A stretch of DNA of 64,000 bases, taken from NCBI RefSeq assembly GCF_902506205.1, contig NZ_LR732816.1, positions 2,864,993-2,928,992 on the forward strand, read 5' to 3'. Under the pieces are notes generated by a model, which had not been told where the DNA came from, searched no databases, and worked only from the letters and a program-made list of their open reading frames with translations. The DNA comes from Brevundimonas sp. G8. GTDB taxonomy: Bacteria > Pseudomonadota > Alphaproteobacteria > Caulobacterales > Caulobacteraceae. This document shows, piece by piece, positions 32,405 through 40,984 of this stretch (the first letter of the stretch is position 1; each line of letters starts with the position of its first letter). Position numbers and translations under genes: made by a program.

Positions 32405-34999
32405 TTAACCCAGGTCGCCCACGGCCGCATCAAGCAACATGAAGGCGCGCCCACTGTCGGACGCCAAGCTGCTTTGGACGGCCGCGCTGTCGCCGGCGCG
32501 GGCCGAGGCCGAAAGCATCACGGCGAAGTTGCGGACGTAGCGTTCGGCATCGACCCTCAGTTCGGCGTCGCTGAGAACGCGGCGTGAGACGCTGCGCACG
32601 GCGGCGGGGGCGACGCGGCGCACGATCTGGCGCGCGGCGTCGGGATCGCCCTTGCTGATCGCGCGGGCCGCTTCTTCGACGCGCGAGCGGGGCAGTAGAG
32701 CGTTGGGATCCACGCCCATGCGGCGGATCGCGGCGGCGACGCGGTCGGACAGCGCCTCGGCCTCGGCGGGCGAGGGGGAGGGGGTGTCCAGCTCCAGCGG
32801 GGCCTCATCGTCGTCATTGCCGGATACCAGATCGCTCCAGTCCAGACGGTCGTCCGAGGCCGGGCGCGGCGTGTCGGCCGGCTCCAGGCGAAGGCGGCTG
32901 CGCAGACCGAACTTGCGTTCTTCGACGGGCGGCGGGCTAGAACGAGAGGCGCGGGGGTCGGGGCGAGGCTCAGGTTCGGGCGTCGGCTCGCGACGGCGGG
33001 CCGGAGAGGCGTCGCCCGACACCACGCCCATCAGGCGCACGGCCTCGGTCAGCATGTCGTGGTTGCGGCGCACCCGTTCCTGGAAACCGACGTCCAGCGC
33101 CTCGGTGTCCTCGGCGGCCTTGCGTGAGGCGGCGGACAGGGAAGCCAGGCCGTCCTCGACCGTGGCACGCACCGCGTCTGCGCGAGCGCGGGCTTCCTGA
33201 GGCAGGCGCGAGGCGCGTTCGTCGATGTCGGCGACGGCGGTGTCGATTTCGGACAAGGCCGAGTTGAGGCGCCCGACCAGCGTCTCTAGGCGATTGACCA
33301 TCCGCTCGCCGGCCTCATCCACCAGGCCTGAGGTTTCGCCGACGATGCGACGGGCGTCCGCGATACGGGCGTCGGCGGCCTGATCGGCCTTCTGGGCGGC
33401 GTCGAACAGGGATTCGCCCAGTCGGTCCGTGCGCAGCCGAGCCTGTTCTGCGGCGTCGGCGGCTGCGGCGCGGGAATCCTCGGCCGTGGCGCGCATCTGC
33501 TCCAGCGCGCGGCGGGTTTCTTCCATCAGGGCGTCACGGGCCTCGGCGGCCAGGGCCTCGAACCGATCCAAGGCGACCTTGGTGGCGGAATCGAAGCCGT
33601 CGGCCTCGCGTTGCGACATGTCCACCAGGGCGCGGAATTGGTCGGCGGCGGCCTCGACCAGATCGCGCATCGACTCGACCGAGGTCTGGGACGTGCGGTC
33701 CAGGTCGCCGGCGGCGGTTCGGGTGGCGGACAGGTGTTCGATCAACTGGGCGCGCTGGCTTTCGACCTGGGCGGAGAAGTCCTCCTGATCGGTGCGCAGG
33801 GCGTAGGCGGCGGTGACCAGGGCGGCGCGCTGCTGGCCCAGGCCTTCCTCGACCGACTGAATCTGTTCGGCGACGCCCGAGCCGGCGTTTTCCAGACGAA
33901 TGGTCTGGCGCGCCAGATCGTCGGAGGCGACGCGGGCCGCATCCTGGGCCTCGCCGGCGGCGGCGGCGAGATCGGCGGCGCGGGCGGCCAGCGCCGCCTC
34001 GGCTTCACGAAGTTGCGCCTGGGCCAGGTCGGAGGCGTCGGCGACCATTCGCGACTGGCGTTCGACCGCATCGATTACGCCGGACGCCTGGGTGTCCAGA
34101 TGAAGGCCCAGAGTCTGCATCTGGTCGCGCTCACGCCCCAGGTTTTCGGTCAGGCGCCGTGCGGTGCGGCCGGCGTTCTCCGCCGCCTCGTTCAGACGCG
34201 TGGTTTCCTCGGCCAGGGCCTCACGCAACATGGACATGTCGTTGCGGGCGCGTTCGGCGGCCAGGGCGGCGTGATCGATGTCGGCGCGCAGCGATTGCAG
34301 GACTTCGCCGGTCTGTTGGGCGGCGAGGGCCGTGGGGGCGACCAGGGCTTCGGCCAGTTGCCGGGCGCGGCGGGTCTCGGCGGCCAGACCCGCGCCTTGA
34401 CGCACGGCATGGGCCAGCATGATCGCCAGGCCGGCGGGGGCCAAGGCGATCAGGGCGTAGATGGCGATCCGCAACGGATCCAGCTCCGCTCCGCCGGCGC
34501 CGAACTCATAGGCGGCCCAGGAAGCGACGCCGCCGATCCACAGGGCGGAGGCGATGCCGGCGATCAGATAGGCGTGACGGCCGGACGGTTCGGCTTGGGT
34601 CTTGGTCGCGACGGTCTTAACCACGGGCGGCTTGGACAGTTCGAAGGTGGCGGGCGGCTTTCCTGCGGCAACGGCCATTTCGACGGCGGCTGTCGATTCC
34701 GGCATCGGCTCGGCGGTCAGTTCAGGCGCGACGACCGAGGCCGGTTCGGCGATGGGGCCGCGCGCAGCGGCCTCGGCGCGTTCCTGGGCCAGGCGTTGCT
34801 CTTCCAGCAGGCGACGGCGACGGCGCTCGGACATCGGCGGCTCGAACGTCGGCTGAATGATCTCCGGCTCGGGTTCGGGGATCGGTTCGAGCTCGGGCGT
34901 CGTGTCGTCCGACAACGACTCGTCGGCAGTCGACAGTTCGACGGGGATTTCGACCTCGTCGTCGGTCAGCTTCAGCGGCGGCCGTTTGGGAGACTTCAT
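32405..34999 (-). CDS. tipN: TipN-like polar coiled-coil membrane protein
   Basis: The 864-residue protein has an acidic, Pro-rich N-terminal region (1-135), two transmembrane segments at about 143-165 and 176-197, then a very long Ala/Glu/Arg-rich coiled coil (about 200-660) and a Pro/acidic linker before a folded C-terminal part (about 740-864). Size and layout match Caulobacter TipN (about 888 residues), the birth-scar marker that tells the new pole where to place flagella and helps chromosome segregation. MipZ in the same window fits this lineage. The assignment rests on architecture rather than a sharp motif, so some other coiled-coil polarity protein remains possible. Confidence 0.72.
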   Translation of the reverse strand: MKSPKRPPLKLTDDEVEIPVELSTADESLSDDTTPELEPIPEPEPEIIQPTFEPPMSERRRRRLLEEQRLAQERAEAAARGPIAEPASVVAPELTAEPMPESTAAVEMAVAAGKPPATFELSKPPVVKTVATKTQAEPSGRHAYLIAGIASALWIGGVASWAAYEFGAGGAELDPLRIAIYALIALAPAGLAIMLAHAVRQGAGLAAETRRARQLAEALVAPTALAAQQTGEVLQSLRADIDHAALAAERARNDMSMLREALAEETTRLNEAAENAGRTARRLTENLGRERDQMQTLGLHLDTQASGVIDAVERQSRMVADASDLAQAQLREAEAALAARAADLAAAAGEAQDAARVASDDLARQTIRLENAGSGVAEQIQSVEEGLGQQRAALVTAAYALRTDQEDFSAQVESQRAQLIEHLSATRTAAGDLDRTSQTSVESMRDLVEAAADQFRALVDMSQREADGFDSATKVALDRFEALAAEARDALMEETRRALEQMRATAEDSRAAAADAAEQARLRTDRLGESLFDAAQKADQAADARIADARRIVGETSGLVDEAGERMVNRLETLVGRLNSALSEIDTAVADIDERASRLPQEARARADAVRATVEDGLASLSAASRKAAEDTEALDVGFQERVRRNHDMLTEAVRLMGVVSGDASPARRREPTPEPEPRPDPRASRSSPPPVEERKFGLRSRLRLEPADTPRPASDDRLDWSDLVSGNDDDEAPLELDTPSPSPAEAEALSDRVAAAIRRMGVDPNALLPRSRVEEAARAISKGDPDAARQIVRRVAPAAVRSVSRRVLSDAELRVDAERYVRNFAVMLSASARAGDSAAVQSSLASDSGRAFMLLDAAVGDLG

Positions 35000-35091
35000 C
35001 AGCTCTAAAACTCGATCTCTACGCGGGCGCCCGACAACGCCTAAGAAACCCTAGAGCATGATTGGTTCGGACGGAACCGACTCGAATGCGA

Positions 35092-35274
35092 TCAGCAGTC
35101 GCGCTTGGTTTCCGACAGAACGGCCGAGGACGGTGCGGCCTCGCGGCATTCGACGACACGGCGGACTTCGCGGTCGGAATGCGACGGGGTGTGGGTGTCG
35201 ACGCCGAACTGGGACAGGACGGCGGCGGCCAGAAGCGCGATGAAGCCGGCGATCAGTTCGACCAGCGCCTGCAT
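35092..35274 (-). CDS. Small single-pass membrane protein
   Basis: A 60-residue protein begins MQALVELIAGFIALLAAAVL, one hydrophobic helix, and ends in a hydrophilic, charged tail with two cysteines. A strong ribosome site (GGAGGGTGGA) directly precedes this internal ATG, which supports it as the start over the upstream ATG at 35304. The family is not recognised. It lies alone between the TipN-like gene and the divergent phospholipase D gene. Confidence 0.6.
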   Translation of the reverse strand: MQALVELIAGFIALLAAAVLSQFGVDTHTPSHSDREVRRVVECREAAPSSAVLSETKRDC

Positions 35275-35437
35275 TCCACCCTCCCTCGCGGCCAGAATGG
35301 CCACGCTCCTTATGCGCCAAATCGACGAACGTCACAATCCCGCCTTCAACGCCCACCCCTTCAAAGATTGACCCCGCGCGAACTGCATGGAACGGAGGCA
35401 GGAGGCGCTCCGACACCGTGTCACGCGAATCAGGCAG

Positions 35438-36925
35438 ATGGGTCGCATGACGCAGAGCGGCGACAGTTACGAAGGCAGTTTGCTGGAGCCCGGTCCGGGG
35501 CTGTGGACCGTGGCGGTCGCCAATCGCTTTTCCGTGCTGATGGAGAACGAGGCCTATTTCGACGCCCTGTCATCGGCTTTGCAGAAGGCGGAACGCTCCA
35601 TCGTGCTGCTGGGCTGGCAGTTCGATCCCCGCACCCATCTGGATCCCGAAACCCGGCCCGGCGACAAATCAGCCGAGATCGGTCGCCAGTTGCGCATGAT
35701 GGTCAAGAAGAAGCCCGACCTGGACGTGCGGTTGCTGATCTGGAAATCGCCGCTGCTGATTGCGGCGTCGCAGGGCTTTTATCCACACCGGGCGCAACGC
35801 TGGTTCCGCAAGCGGATGGTGGAGTTCCGGCTGGATTCGCCTGGACCGATCGGCGCCTGCCATCACCAGAAGGTGGTGGTGATCGACGATAAGGTGGCCT
35901 TCTGCGGCGGGGGTGACATCTCTACCGACCGTTGGGATTCCGACGAGCATCTGGACGGCGACCCGCGTCGCGCCCTGCCCAGCGGTCTGATTTGCAAGGC
36001 CCGGCACGAGGTGATGAGCGTGATGGACGGCCCGGCGGCGCGAGCCCTGGGCGATCTGGCGCGCGAACGCTGGTTCAAGGCGACGTGGGAACGGACGACC
36101 CCGGACGAGGTCGAGGGCGACCCCTGGCCCGACGGCGTGCCCGTGCAGATCACCGACGTGCCCGTCGGCATCGCCCGCACCGAGCCCAAATGGTCGGGCC
36201 GGCACGAGGTGCGCGAGAGCGAGGCCTTGCACCTGGAGGCCATTCGCCGGGCCAAGCGTCTGATCTATTTCGAGAACCAGTATTTCACATCGCCCGTTAT
36301 CGCCGCGGCCCTGGCTGAAAGGCTGGCCGAGGTGGACGGGCCGCAGGTGATCGTCATATCGACGGCGAAAAGCCCAAGCTGGTTCGACAGCCTGACCATG
36401 GACACGGCGCGGGCCGAGGTCCTGTATCGGCTGGAGCAGGCAGACACCTATAACCGCTTCTTCGCCTTCGCGCCCCTGACCGAACATGGCGACCGGATCA
36501 TCGTGCACGCCAAGGTGACGATCATCGACGACCGGCTGCTGAGGATCGGATCCACGAACCTGAATAATCGATCGATGGGCTTGGACACCGAGTGCGACAT
36601 CGCCGCCGAGCCGACGGATGAGGCCGGGCGGGCCGTGATCACCGCCCATCGCCATCGCACCATCGCCCACTGGCTGGGCGTTGCGACCCAAGATTATGCG
36701 GCGGTCGAGGGGGTGTTCGGCTCGGTCGGCCAGGCGATCTGCAGCTTCGAGACGGATCGGCTGAAGCCGTTGGGATCGAACCCGCCGACGCGTATCCAGC
36801 GGATGTTCGCGGAATGGCAGTTGGGCGACCCCACCTCCTCGACCGACGCCTGGCGGCCGTGGAAGCGGCTGAACAGGTCTCAACGCACCCGTCCCGCGTC
36901 CGAGGGCGGTCAAGCGCCAGGTTGA
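35438..36925 (+). CDS. Phospholipase D-like / cardiolipin synthase-like protein
   Basis: Two HKD motifs mark the PLD superfamily: HHQKVVVIDDKVAFCGGGD in the first half and HAKVTIIDDRLLRIGSTNLNNRS in the second. Each supplies the His and Lys for phosphodiester transfer, as in cardiolipin synthases and phospholipases D. The order (N-terminal FDALSSALQKAERSIVLLGW, no N-terminal membrane helices) suggests a cytosolic or peripheral enzyme of the PLD/EEP pair type. The start is uncertain (35387, 35438 or 35447). Its end overlaps the convergent EEP-family gene by 16 bp. Confidence 0.9.
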   Translation: MGRMTQSGDSYEGSLLEPGPGLWTVAVANRFSVLMENEAYFDALSSALQKAERSIVLLGWQFDPRTHLDPETRPGDKSAEIGRQLRMMVKKKPDLDVRLLIWKSPLLIAASQGFYPHRAQRWFRKRMVEFRLDSPGPIGACHHQKVVVIDDKVAFCGGGDISTDRWDSDEHLDGDPRRALPSGLICKARHEVMSVMDGPAARALGDLARERWFKATWERTTPDEVEGDPWPDGVPVQITDVPVGIARTEPKWSGRHEVRESEALHLEAIRRAKRLIYFENQYFTSPVIAAALAERLAEVDGPQVIVISTAKSPSWFDSLTMDTARAEVLYRLEQADTYNRFFAFAPLTEHGDRIIVHAKVTIIDDRLLRIGSTNLNNRSMGLDTECDIAAEPTDEAGRAVITAHRHRTIAHWLGVATQDYAAVEGVFGSVGQAICSFETDRLKPLGSNPPTRIQRMFAEWQLGDPTSSTDAWRPWKRLNRSQRTRPASEGGQAPG

Positions 36926-37647
36926 ACCACCTCGAAGTCGATGATCAGCGGCAGATGGTCCGAGGCCACTCGCGCCAGGGGCGAGAAGGCCGACCGCACC
37001 GCACGGATGCGGATCTCTGAGCTGACGAAACAGTGGTCGATGCGGATGGCGGGGAAGGCCGAGGGGAAGGTCTTGACGCTGGGCTTCAGGCCCAGCTGAC
37101 GCTGACAGTCCTGAAGGCTTCGGCATAGGGTCTGATAGGGGCGGGTGATGGAGGTGGCGTTGAAATCGCCCGCCAGCAGGGTCGGACCCGTGCAGCCGCC
37201 GACCCAGCCGGCGCCGGCCAGGGCCGCCGCCTGAAGTCGCTGCTCGCGCGGCACCAAGCCCAGGTGGGTGTTCAGGACGTTGATTGCGGTACCGTCGATC
37301 TCGATCTCGGACCAGATGGCGCCGCGTGGCTCCAGGCCCGGAATGCCGGACACGGTGGGCAGGGCGCCGGCGCGGATCAGCCGTTCGGGATGCGGCGTCA
37401 GGATGGCGTCGCCGTACTGTTCGGTCTCGACCCGCATCGCTGGATGGAAACGCGAAGTCATGGCTAGGCCCGTGGCGATGGCCTGGGCCTGATCTACCCC
37501 ACCAGTGCGGGCGCGCCCTACGTCCAGTTCCTGGAGACAGACGATGTCCGGCTCGTATTCGCCGATGACGGCGACGATCCGGCCGACGTCCAGTCGACGA
37601 TCGGTGCCGACGCAGCGGTGGACATTATAGGTGAGAAGGCGAGGCAT
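36910..37647 (-). CDS. Endonuclease/exonuclease/phosphatase family protein
   Basis: The 245-residue protein has the EEP (DNase I/exonuclease III-like) fold: LLTYNVHRCVG, VCLQELDVG with the metal-binding Glu, NTHLGLVPREQRLQAAAL, LLAGDFNATS, and the terminal VASDHLPLIIDF with Asp-His. Members cleave phosphodiesters or remove phosphates; substrate is unknown. It sits tail-to-tail with a PLD-family gene, a pairing seen in other proteobacteria and suggestive of phospholipid work. Confidence 0.92.
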   Translation of the reverse strand: MPRLLTYNVHRCVGTDRRLDVGRIVAVIGEYEPDIVCLQELDVGRARTGGVDQAQAIATGLAMTSRFHPAMRVETEQYGDAILTPHPERLIRAGALPTVSGIPGLEPRGAIWSEIEIDGTAINVLNTHLGLVPREQRLQAAALAGAGWVGGCTGPTLLAGDFNATSITRPYQTLCRSLQDCQRQLGLKPSVKTFPSAFPAIRIDHCFVSSEIRIRAVRSAFSPLARVASDHLPLIIDFEVVQPGA

Positions 37648-37719
37648 GGGTTTGCGGCTATATGAGCGTTGACCGTGGGCTAGGCCTTCTGGCGCGCGAT
37701 TGCGACCCCGATACGACGA

Positions 37720-38397
37720 TCAGAGCAGGATCAGGTGATCAGGCAGTTCGTTGGGATTGTCGGGGCGCGGCGGGAAGTGTCGGGCCAACACCTGTCCGCA
37801 CAGGTCGATGGCCGCCGCGAATCCCTCAACCGGACGGTCGGCGCGCAGTTCGCGGGTCAGGACGGCGACGGCCTGGGCCCAGGCGTCCTCGTCCACCTTG
37901 GCGTAGATGCCTTCGTCCGCGATCAGTTCGACCTGCTGTTCGTCCAGGGCCGCAAAGATCAGGACGCCGGTGCGTTTCTCGGTGACATGGACGCCGTGCG
38001 CGAGGAACTGCTGCAAGGCGGCCTCTCGGACGCGGCCGCGTCGGATCGCGGCGGGCGTCGCCAGGCGGCGAACGGCGGGTATGCGGGTCAGCAGAAAGAC
38101 GCCGACGAACACCAGCGCTTGCGACAGGGCGTAGAGGGCCAGGGCCTGGCCGGTGGTCGCTGCCTGTGCGGCCTCATGCGCAGCTTCCCACCCATCGCCG
38201 GGCCAGCGGAAATCCAGCACGAACGGAATGAAGACAATGGGCGCAAGAAGCGCCATCGCCGCCGCCCAGGCCAGGCTGACATCGACATAGGCGGACACGC
38301 GTCGCGACACGACGCAGAAAATTTCGCCCGACGTCTGTTGCTCGGCCGCCGAGATGGCCTCGGCGATCCGGGCGCGGTCGCTGTCCGTGATCTGCAT
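37720..38397 (-). CDS. TPM-domain membrane protein
   Basis: The 225-residue protein has an N-terminal TPM-type segment (RARIAEAISAAEQQTSGEIFCVVSRR), two or three hydrophobic helices between about residues 38 and 105, and a second TPM segment (HVTEKRTGVLIFAALDEQQVELIADEGIY). TPM domains occur in envelope proteins including a Psb32-like group. ATG 38397 lies six bases after GGGGGG and overlaps the previous stop (TGATG); ATG 38403 is an alternative. It forms an operon with the next TPM gene and lemA. Confidence 0.85.
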   Translation of the reverse strand: MQITDSDRARIAEAISAAEQQTSGEIFCVVSRRVSAYVDVSLAWAAAMALLAPIVFIPFVLDFRWPGDGWEAAHEAAQAATTGQALALYALSQALVFVGVFLLTRIPAVRRLATPAAIRRGRVREAALQQFLAHGVHVTEKRTGVLIFAALDEQQVELIADEGIYAKVDEDAWAQAVAVLTRELRADRPVEGFAAAIDLCGQVLARHFPPRPDNPNELPDHLILL

Positions 38398-39227
38398 CAC
38401 CATCCCCCCGAGGCGCCGCCGCCGCCAAAACTGCCGCCTCCGCCGCCGAATCCACCCCCGCCGCCGCCAAAGCCGCCGCCACCGCCCCAACCGCCGCCGC
38501 CACGCCCCGAGCTTCGCAGCGCTTCGGAAGCGGCCCACAGCAGCACGGATCCGACGTTGCTGCGCCGCCCGCGCCCGGATCGCATGGCGATCAGGAACAT
38601 GAACAGGAAGATGGCCGCGATGATGACGATCGGGACGATGGCCTCGCCCTTGGTCTCCTGTTGTTGAGCCGCAGCCGCCTGGGCGCGCGCCTGAGCCTCT
38701 GCGGGATCGAGCGACAGCTGCGCGATCAGGGCGTCCACGCCCCTGACCACGCCCGCCTGGTAATCGCCGTCGCGGAACGACGGCAAGATATCGTCGCGAA
38801 TGACTTGGGACGAGAAGGCGTCGGTCAGAATCGGCTCGAGCCCATATCCGACCTCGACGCGGACCTTGCGTTCGTTCGGCGCGACGATCAGCAGGGCGCC
38901 GTTGTCGTTTTCCTTCTGGCCGATGCCCCAGGTGCGACCCAGCTGATAGCCGTAATCCTCGATCTCCTGCTCGTGAAGGCTGTTGACGGTCACGACGACA
39001 AGCTGGTCGGTGCTGCTGGCCTCCAGCGCCGCCAGCTTTTCCGTCAGAGCCTGTTCGGTCGCGGGATCGAGCAAATTGGCCTGATCGACCACTCTGCCGG
39101 TCAGGGGCGGGAAGTCGATTTTGGTTTGGGCTGCGGACGGCTGGACGAAAAGCAGCGCAGCGATCAGGCCCAAAAGGAGGACGGCGAGGCCCGGTTGACG
39201 CCGCGCCGCCACTTGAAGGCCTGTCAC
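38397..39227 (-). CDS. TPM-domain (YgcG-type) protein with glycine-rich tail
   Basis: The 276-residue protein has a signal peptide (about 1-34, ending PSAAQT), a TPM domain (TGRVVDQANLLDPATEQAL, QLVVVTVNSLHEQEIEDYGYQLGR, KVRVEVGYGLEPILTDAF), a C-terminal membrane helix (about 197-216) and a tail of GGGG/F/W repeats with nearly no other residues. This matches YgcG-family proteins, usually encoded with LemA as here. The Gly-rich end is a family trait. Confidence 0.92.
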   Translation of the reverse strand: MTGLQVAARRQPGLAVLLLGLIAALLFVQPSAAQTKIDFPPLTGRVVDQANLLDPATEQALTEKLAALEASSTDQLVVVTVNSLHEQEIEDYGYQLGRTWGIGQKENDNGALLIVAPNERKVRVEVGYGLEPILTDAFSSQVIRDDILPSFRDGDYQAGVVRGVDALIAQLSLDPAEAQARAQAAAAQQQETKGEAIVPIVIIAAIFLFMFLIAMRSGRGRRSNVGSVLLWAASEALRSSGRGGGGWGGGGGFGGGGGGFGGGGGSFGGGGASGGW

Positions 39228-39907
39228 TGGGCGGGCGGGGTCGCGCCCGGCACCACAGCCGGTGCACCGCCGCCGGGCGCCGAGGCGTTGGCGGGCGGGG
39301 CGTTCAGGTTGAAGTTGACCTGGGGCGCCGACTGGGCGGCGGCGGCGGCGGTGAACAACTGCATCGGCTGCGATCCGCCATGCATGGTCTTGGCCCAGAT
39401 CACCTGCGGGAAGGTGCGCAGCGTGGTGTTGTAGTCGCGGACAGCCTCGTTGTAGTCGCGGCGCGAGATGGCGATGCGGTTCTCGGTGCCTTCCAGCTGC
39501 GACTGCAAGGTCAGGAAGTTCTGGTTAGCCTGAAGCTGGGGATAGGCTTCGACCGTGACCAGCAGGCGCGACAGGGCGCCGGACAGTTGGCCCTGAGCCT
39601 CCTGATACTGCTGGAAGGCCTGCGGGTTGTTCAGGTCTTCGGCCGAGACGTTGACCGAGGTGGCGCGGGCGCGGGCGTTGATCACGTCCGTCAGGGTGGT
39701 GCGTTCCTGTATCGCGGCGCCCTGAACGGTGGCGACCAGATTGGGAACCAGGTCTGCGCGGCGCTGATACTGGCTCTGCACGTCCGCCCAAGCCGCCTCG
39801 GCGCGTTCCTGCTTGGTCGGAATGGTGTTGTAGCCGCAGCCCGCGACGGCGGGGACGATCATCAGAGCGCCGGTCAGAGCGACGGCGCGAGCGTTGAAGC
39901 GGACCAT
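39224..39907 (-). CDS. lemA: LemA family protein
   Basis: The 227-residue protein carries a lipoprotein-like signal (MIVPAVAGCGY, Cys near residue 24), then the LemA domain with AAWADVQSQYQRRADLVPNL and NRIAISRRDYNEAVRDYNT. LemA proteins are small helical envelope proteins of poorly known role, typically encoded with a TPM-domain partner. GGGAGATGTC precedes ATG 39907. The stop overlaps the next gene by 4 bp. The final ~40 residues are Pro/Ala-rich. Confidence 0.94.
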   Translation of the reverse strand: MVRFNARAVALTGALMIVPAVAGCGYNTIPTKQERAEAAWADVQSQYQRRADLVPNLVATVQGAAIQERTTLTDVINARARATSVNVSAEDLNNPQAFQQYQEAQGQLSGALSRLLVTVEAYPQLQANQNFLTLQSQLEGTENRIAISRRDYNEAVRDYNTTLRTFPQVIWAKTMHGGSQPMQLFTAAAAAQSAPQVNFNLNAPPANASAPGGGAPAVVPGATPPAQ

Positions 39908-39968
39908 GACATCTCCCAGTCGGCGATAGCGCCGTGGAGTGGGACTATTCACCGGCCCAATAAATGCA

Positions 39969-40892
39969 TCAAGCGTCCAATGGCTCCGGTTCGATATTGT
40001 TGATGCGGCAGGCCGCCGAATAGGTGTTGGCCAGCAGACAGCCGATGGTCATGGGGCCGACGCCGCCCGGAACCGGGGTGATGCGACCCGCGACCTCGAC
40101 CGCCTCCTTGAATGCGACATCGCCGACGACGCGGGTCTTGCCCTCGGCCGCCTTAACCGGATCGGCGGAGGGGACGCGGTTGATGCCCACGTCGATGACG
40201 GTCGCGCCCGGCTTGATCCAGTCGCCCTTGATCATCTCGGGACGACCGACGGCGGCGACCAGGATGTCGGCGCGGCGGCACACCTCGGGCAGGTCGCGTG
40301 TGCGGGAATGGGCGACGGTGACGGTGCAGCTTTCGCCGAGCAGAAGCTGGGCCATCGGCTTGCCGACGATGTTGGAGCGGCCGACGATCACGGCGTTCAG
40401 ACCCGACAGGTCGCCCAACTGATCCTTGAGCAGCATCAGACAGCCCAGCGGGGTGCAGGGGACCAGGCCCGGCAGGCCGACGGCCAGACGACCGGCGTTG
40501 ACGACGTGGAAGCCATCCACATCCTTGTCCGGGGAAATGGCGTCCAGCACGACCGAGGCGTCGATGTGGGCGGGCAGGGGAAGTTGCACCAGGATGCCGT
40601 GGATGCCCGGGTCTGCATTCAACTGGGCGATCAGGGCCAGCAGTTCGTCCTGGCTGGTCGTATCGGCCAAGCGGTGGGTGTCGGACCGCATCCCGGCGCG
40701 CAGGGTCGTCTCGCCCTTGTTGCGCACATAGATCTGGCTGGCGGGATCTTCACCGACGATGACGACGGCCAGGCCAGGTTTGACGCCGTGTGCCGCCTCC
40801 AGTCGGGCGACGGCCGCGCCGACGCGCTCCACCAGGGCGACCGAAAAGGCCTTGCCGTCGATCAGGGTCGCAGGCGTGGATTGGGCCGACAT
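39969..40892 (-). CDS. folD: Methylenetetrahydrofolate dehydrogenase/cyclohydrolase
   Basis: FolD interconverts 5,10-methylene-, 5,10-methenyl- and 10-formyl-tetrahydrofolate. Signatures are [15 protein letters not shown] (catalytic Lys region), [20 protein letters not shown], the NADP-binding [18 protein letters not shown] and [16 protein letters not shown]. Length 307 is slightly above the usual 280-300. ATG 40892 was chosen over an upstream start at 40970 that is not conserved. Confidence 0.96.
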   Translation of the reverse strand: MSAQSTPATLIDGKAFSVALVERVGAAVARLEAAHGVKPGLAVVIVGEDPASQIYVRNKGETTLRAGMRSDTHRLADTTSQDELLALIAQLNADPGIHGILVQLPLPAHIDASVVLDAISPDKDVDGFHVVNAGRLAVGLPGLVPCTPLGCLMLLKDQLGDLSGLNAVIVGRSNIVGKPMAQLLLGESCTVTVAHSRTRDLPEVCRRADILVAAVGRPEMIKGDWIKPGATVIDVGINRVPSADPVKAAEGKTRVVGDVAFKEAVEVAGRITPVPGGVGPMTIGCLLANTYSAACRINNIEPEPLDA

Positions 40893-40984
40893 GGCAGCTC
40901 CGTCTGGCGGGAAATCAGGATGGCGGCGATTTACAGCCGTCACGGTTCGGCGTCTATGATCCCCGTCCACTACTGGAGGAATTC

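Noticed and set aside
33611..35008. 465-residue Gly-rich plus-strand ORF
   Set aside because: Shadow of the TipN-like coiled-coil gene; low complexity arises from the repeated Ala/Glu/Arg codons on the other strand.
38404..38520. GGC/GGT-rich repeats near the end of the YgcG-type gene as a DNA repeat element
   Set aside because: They encode the Gly-rich tail normal for this family.
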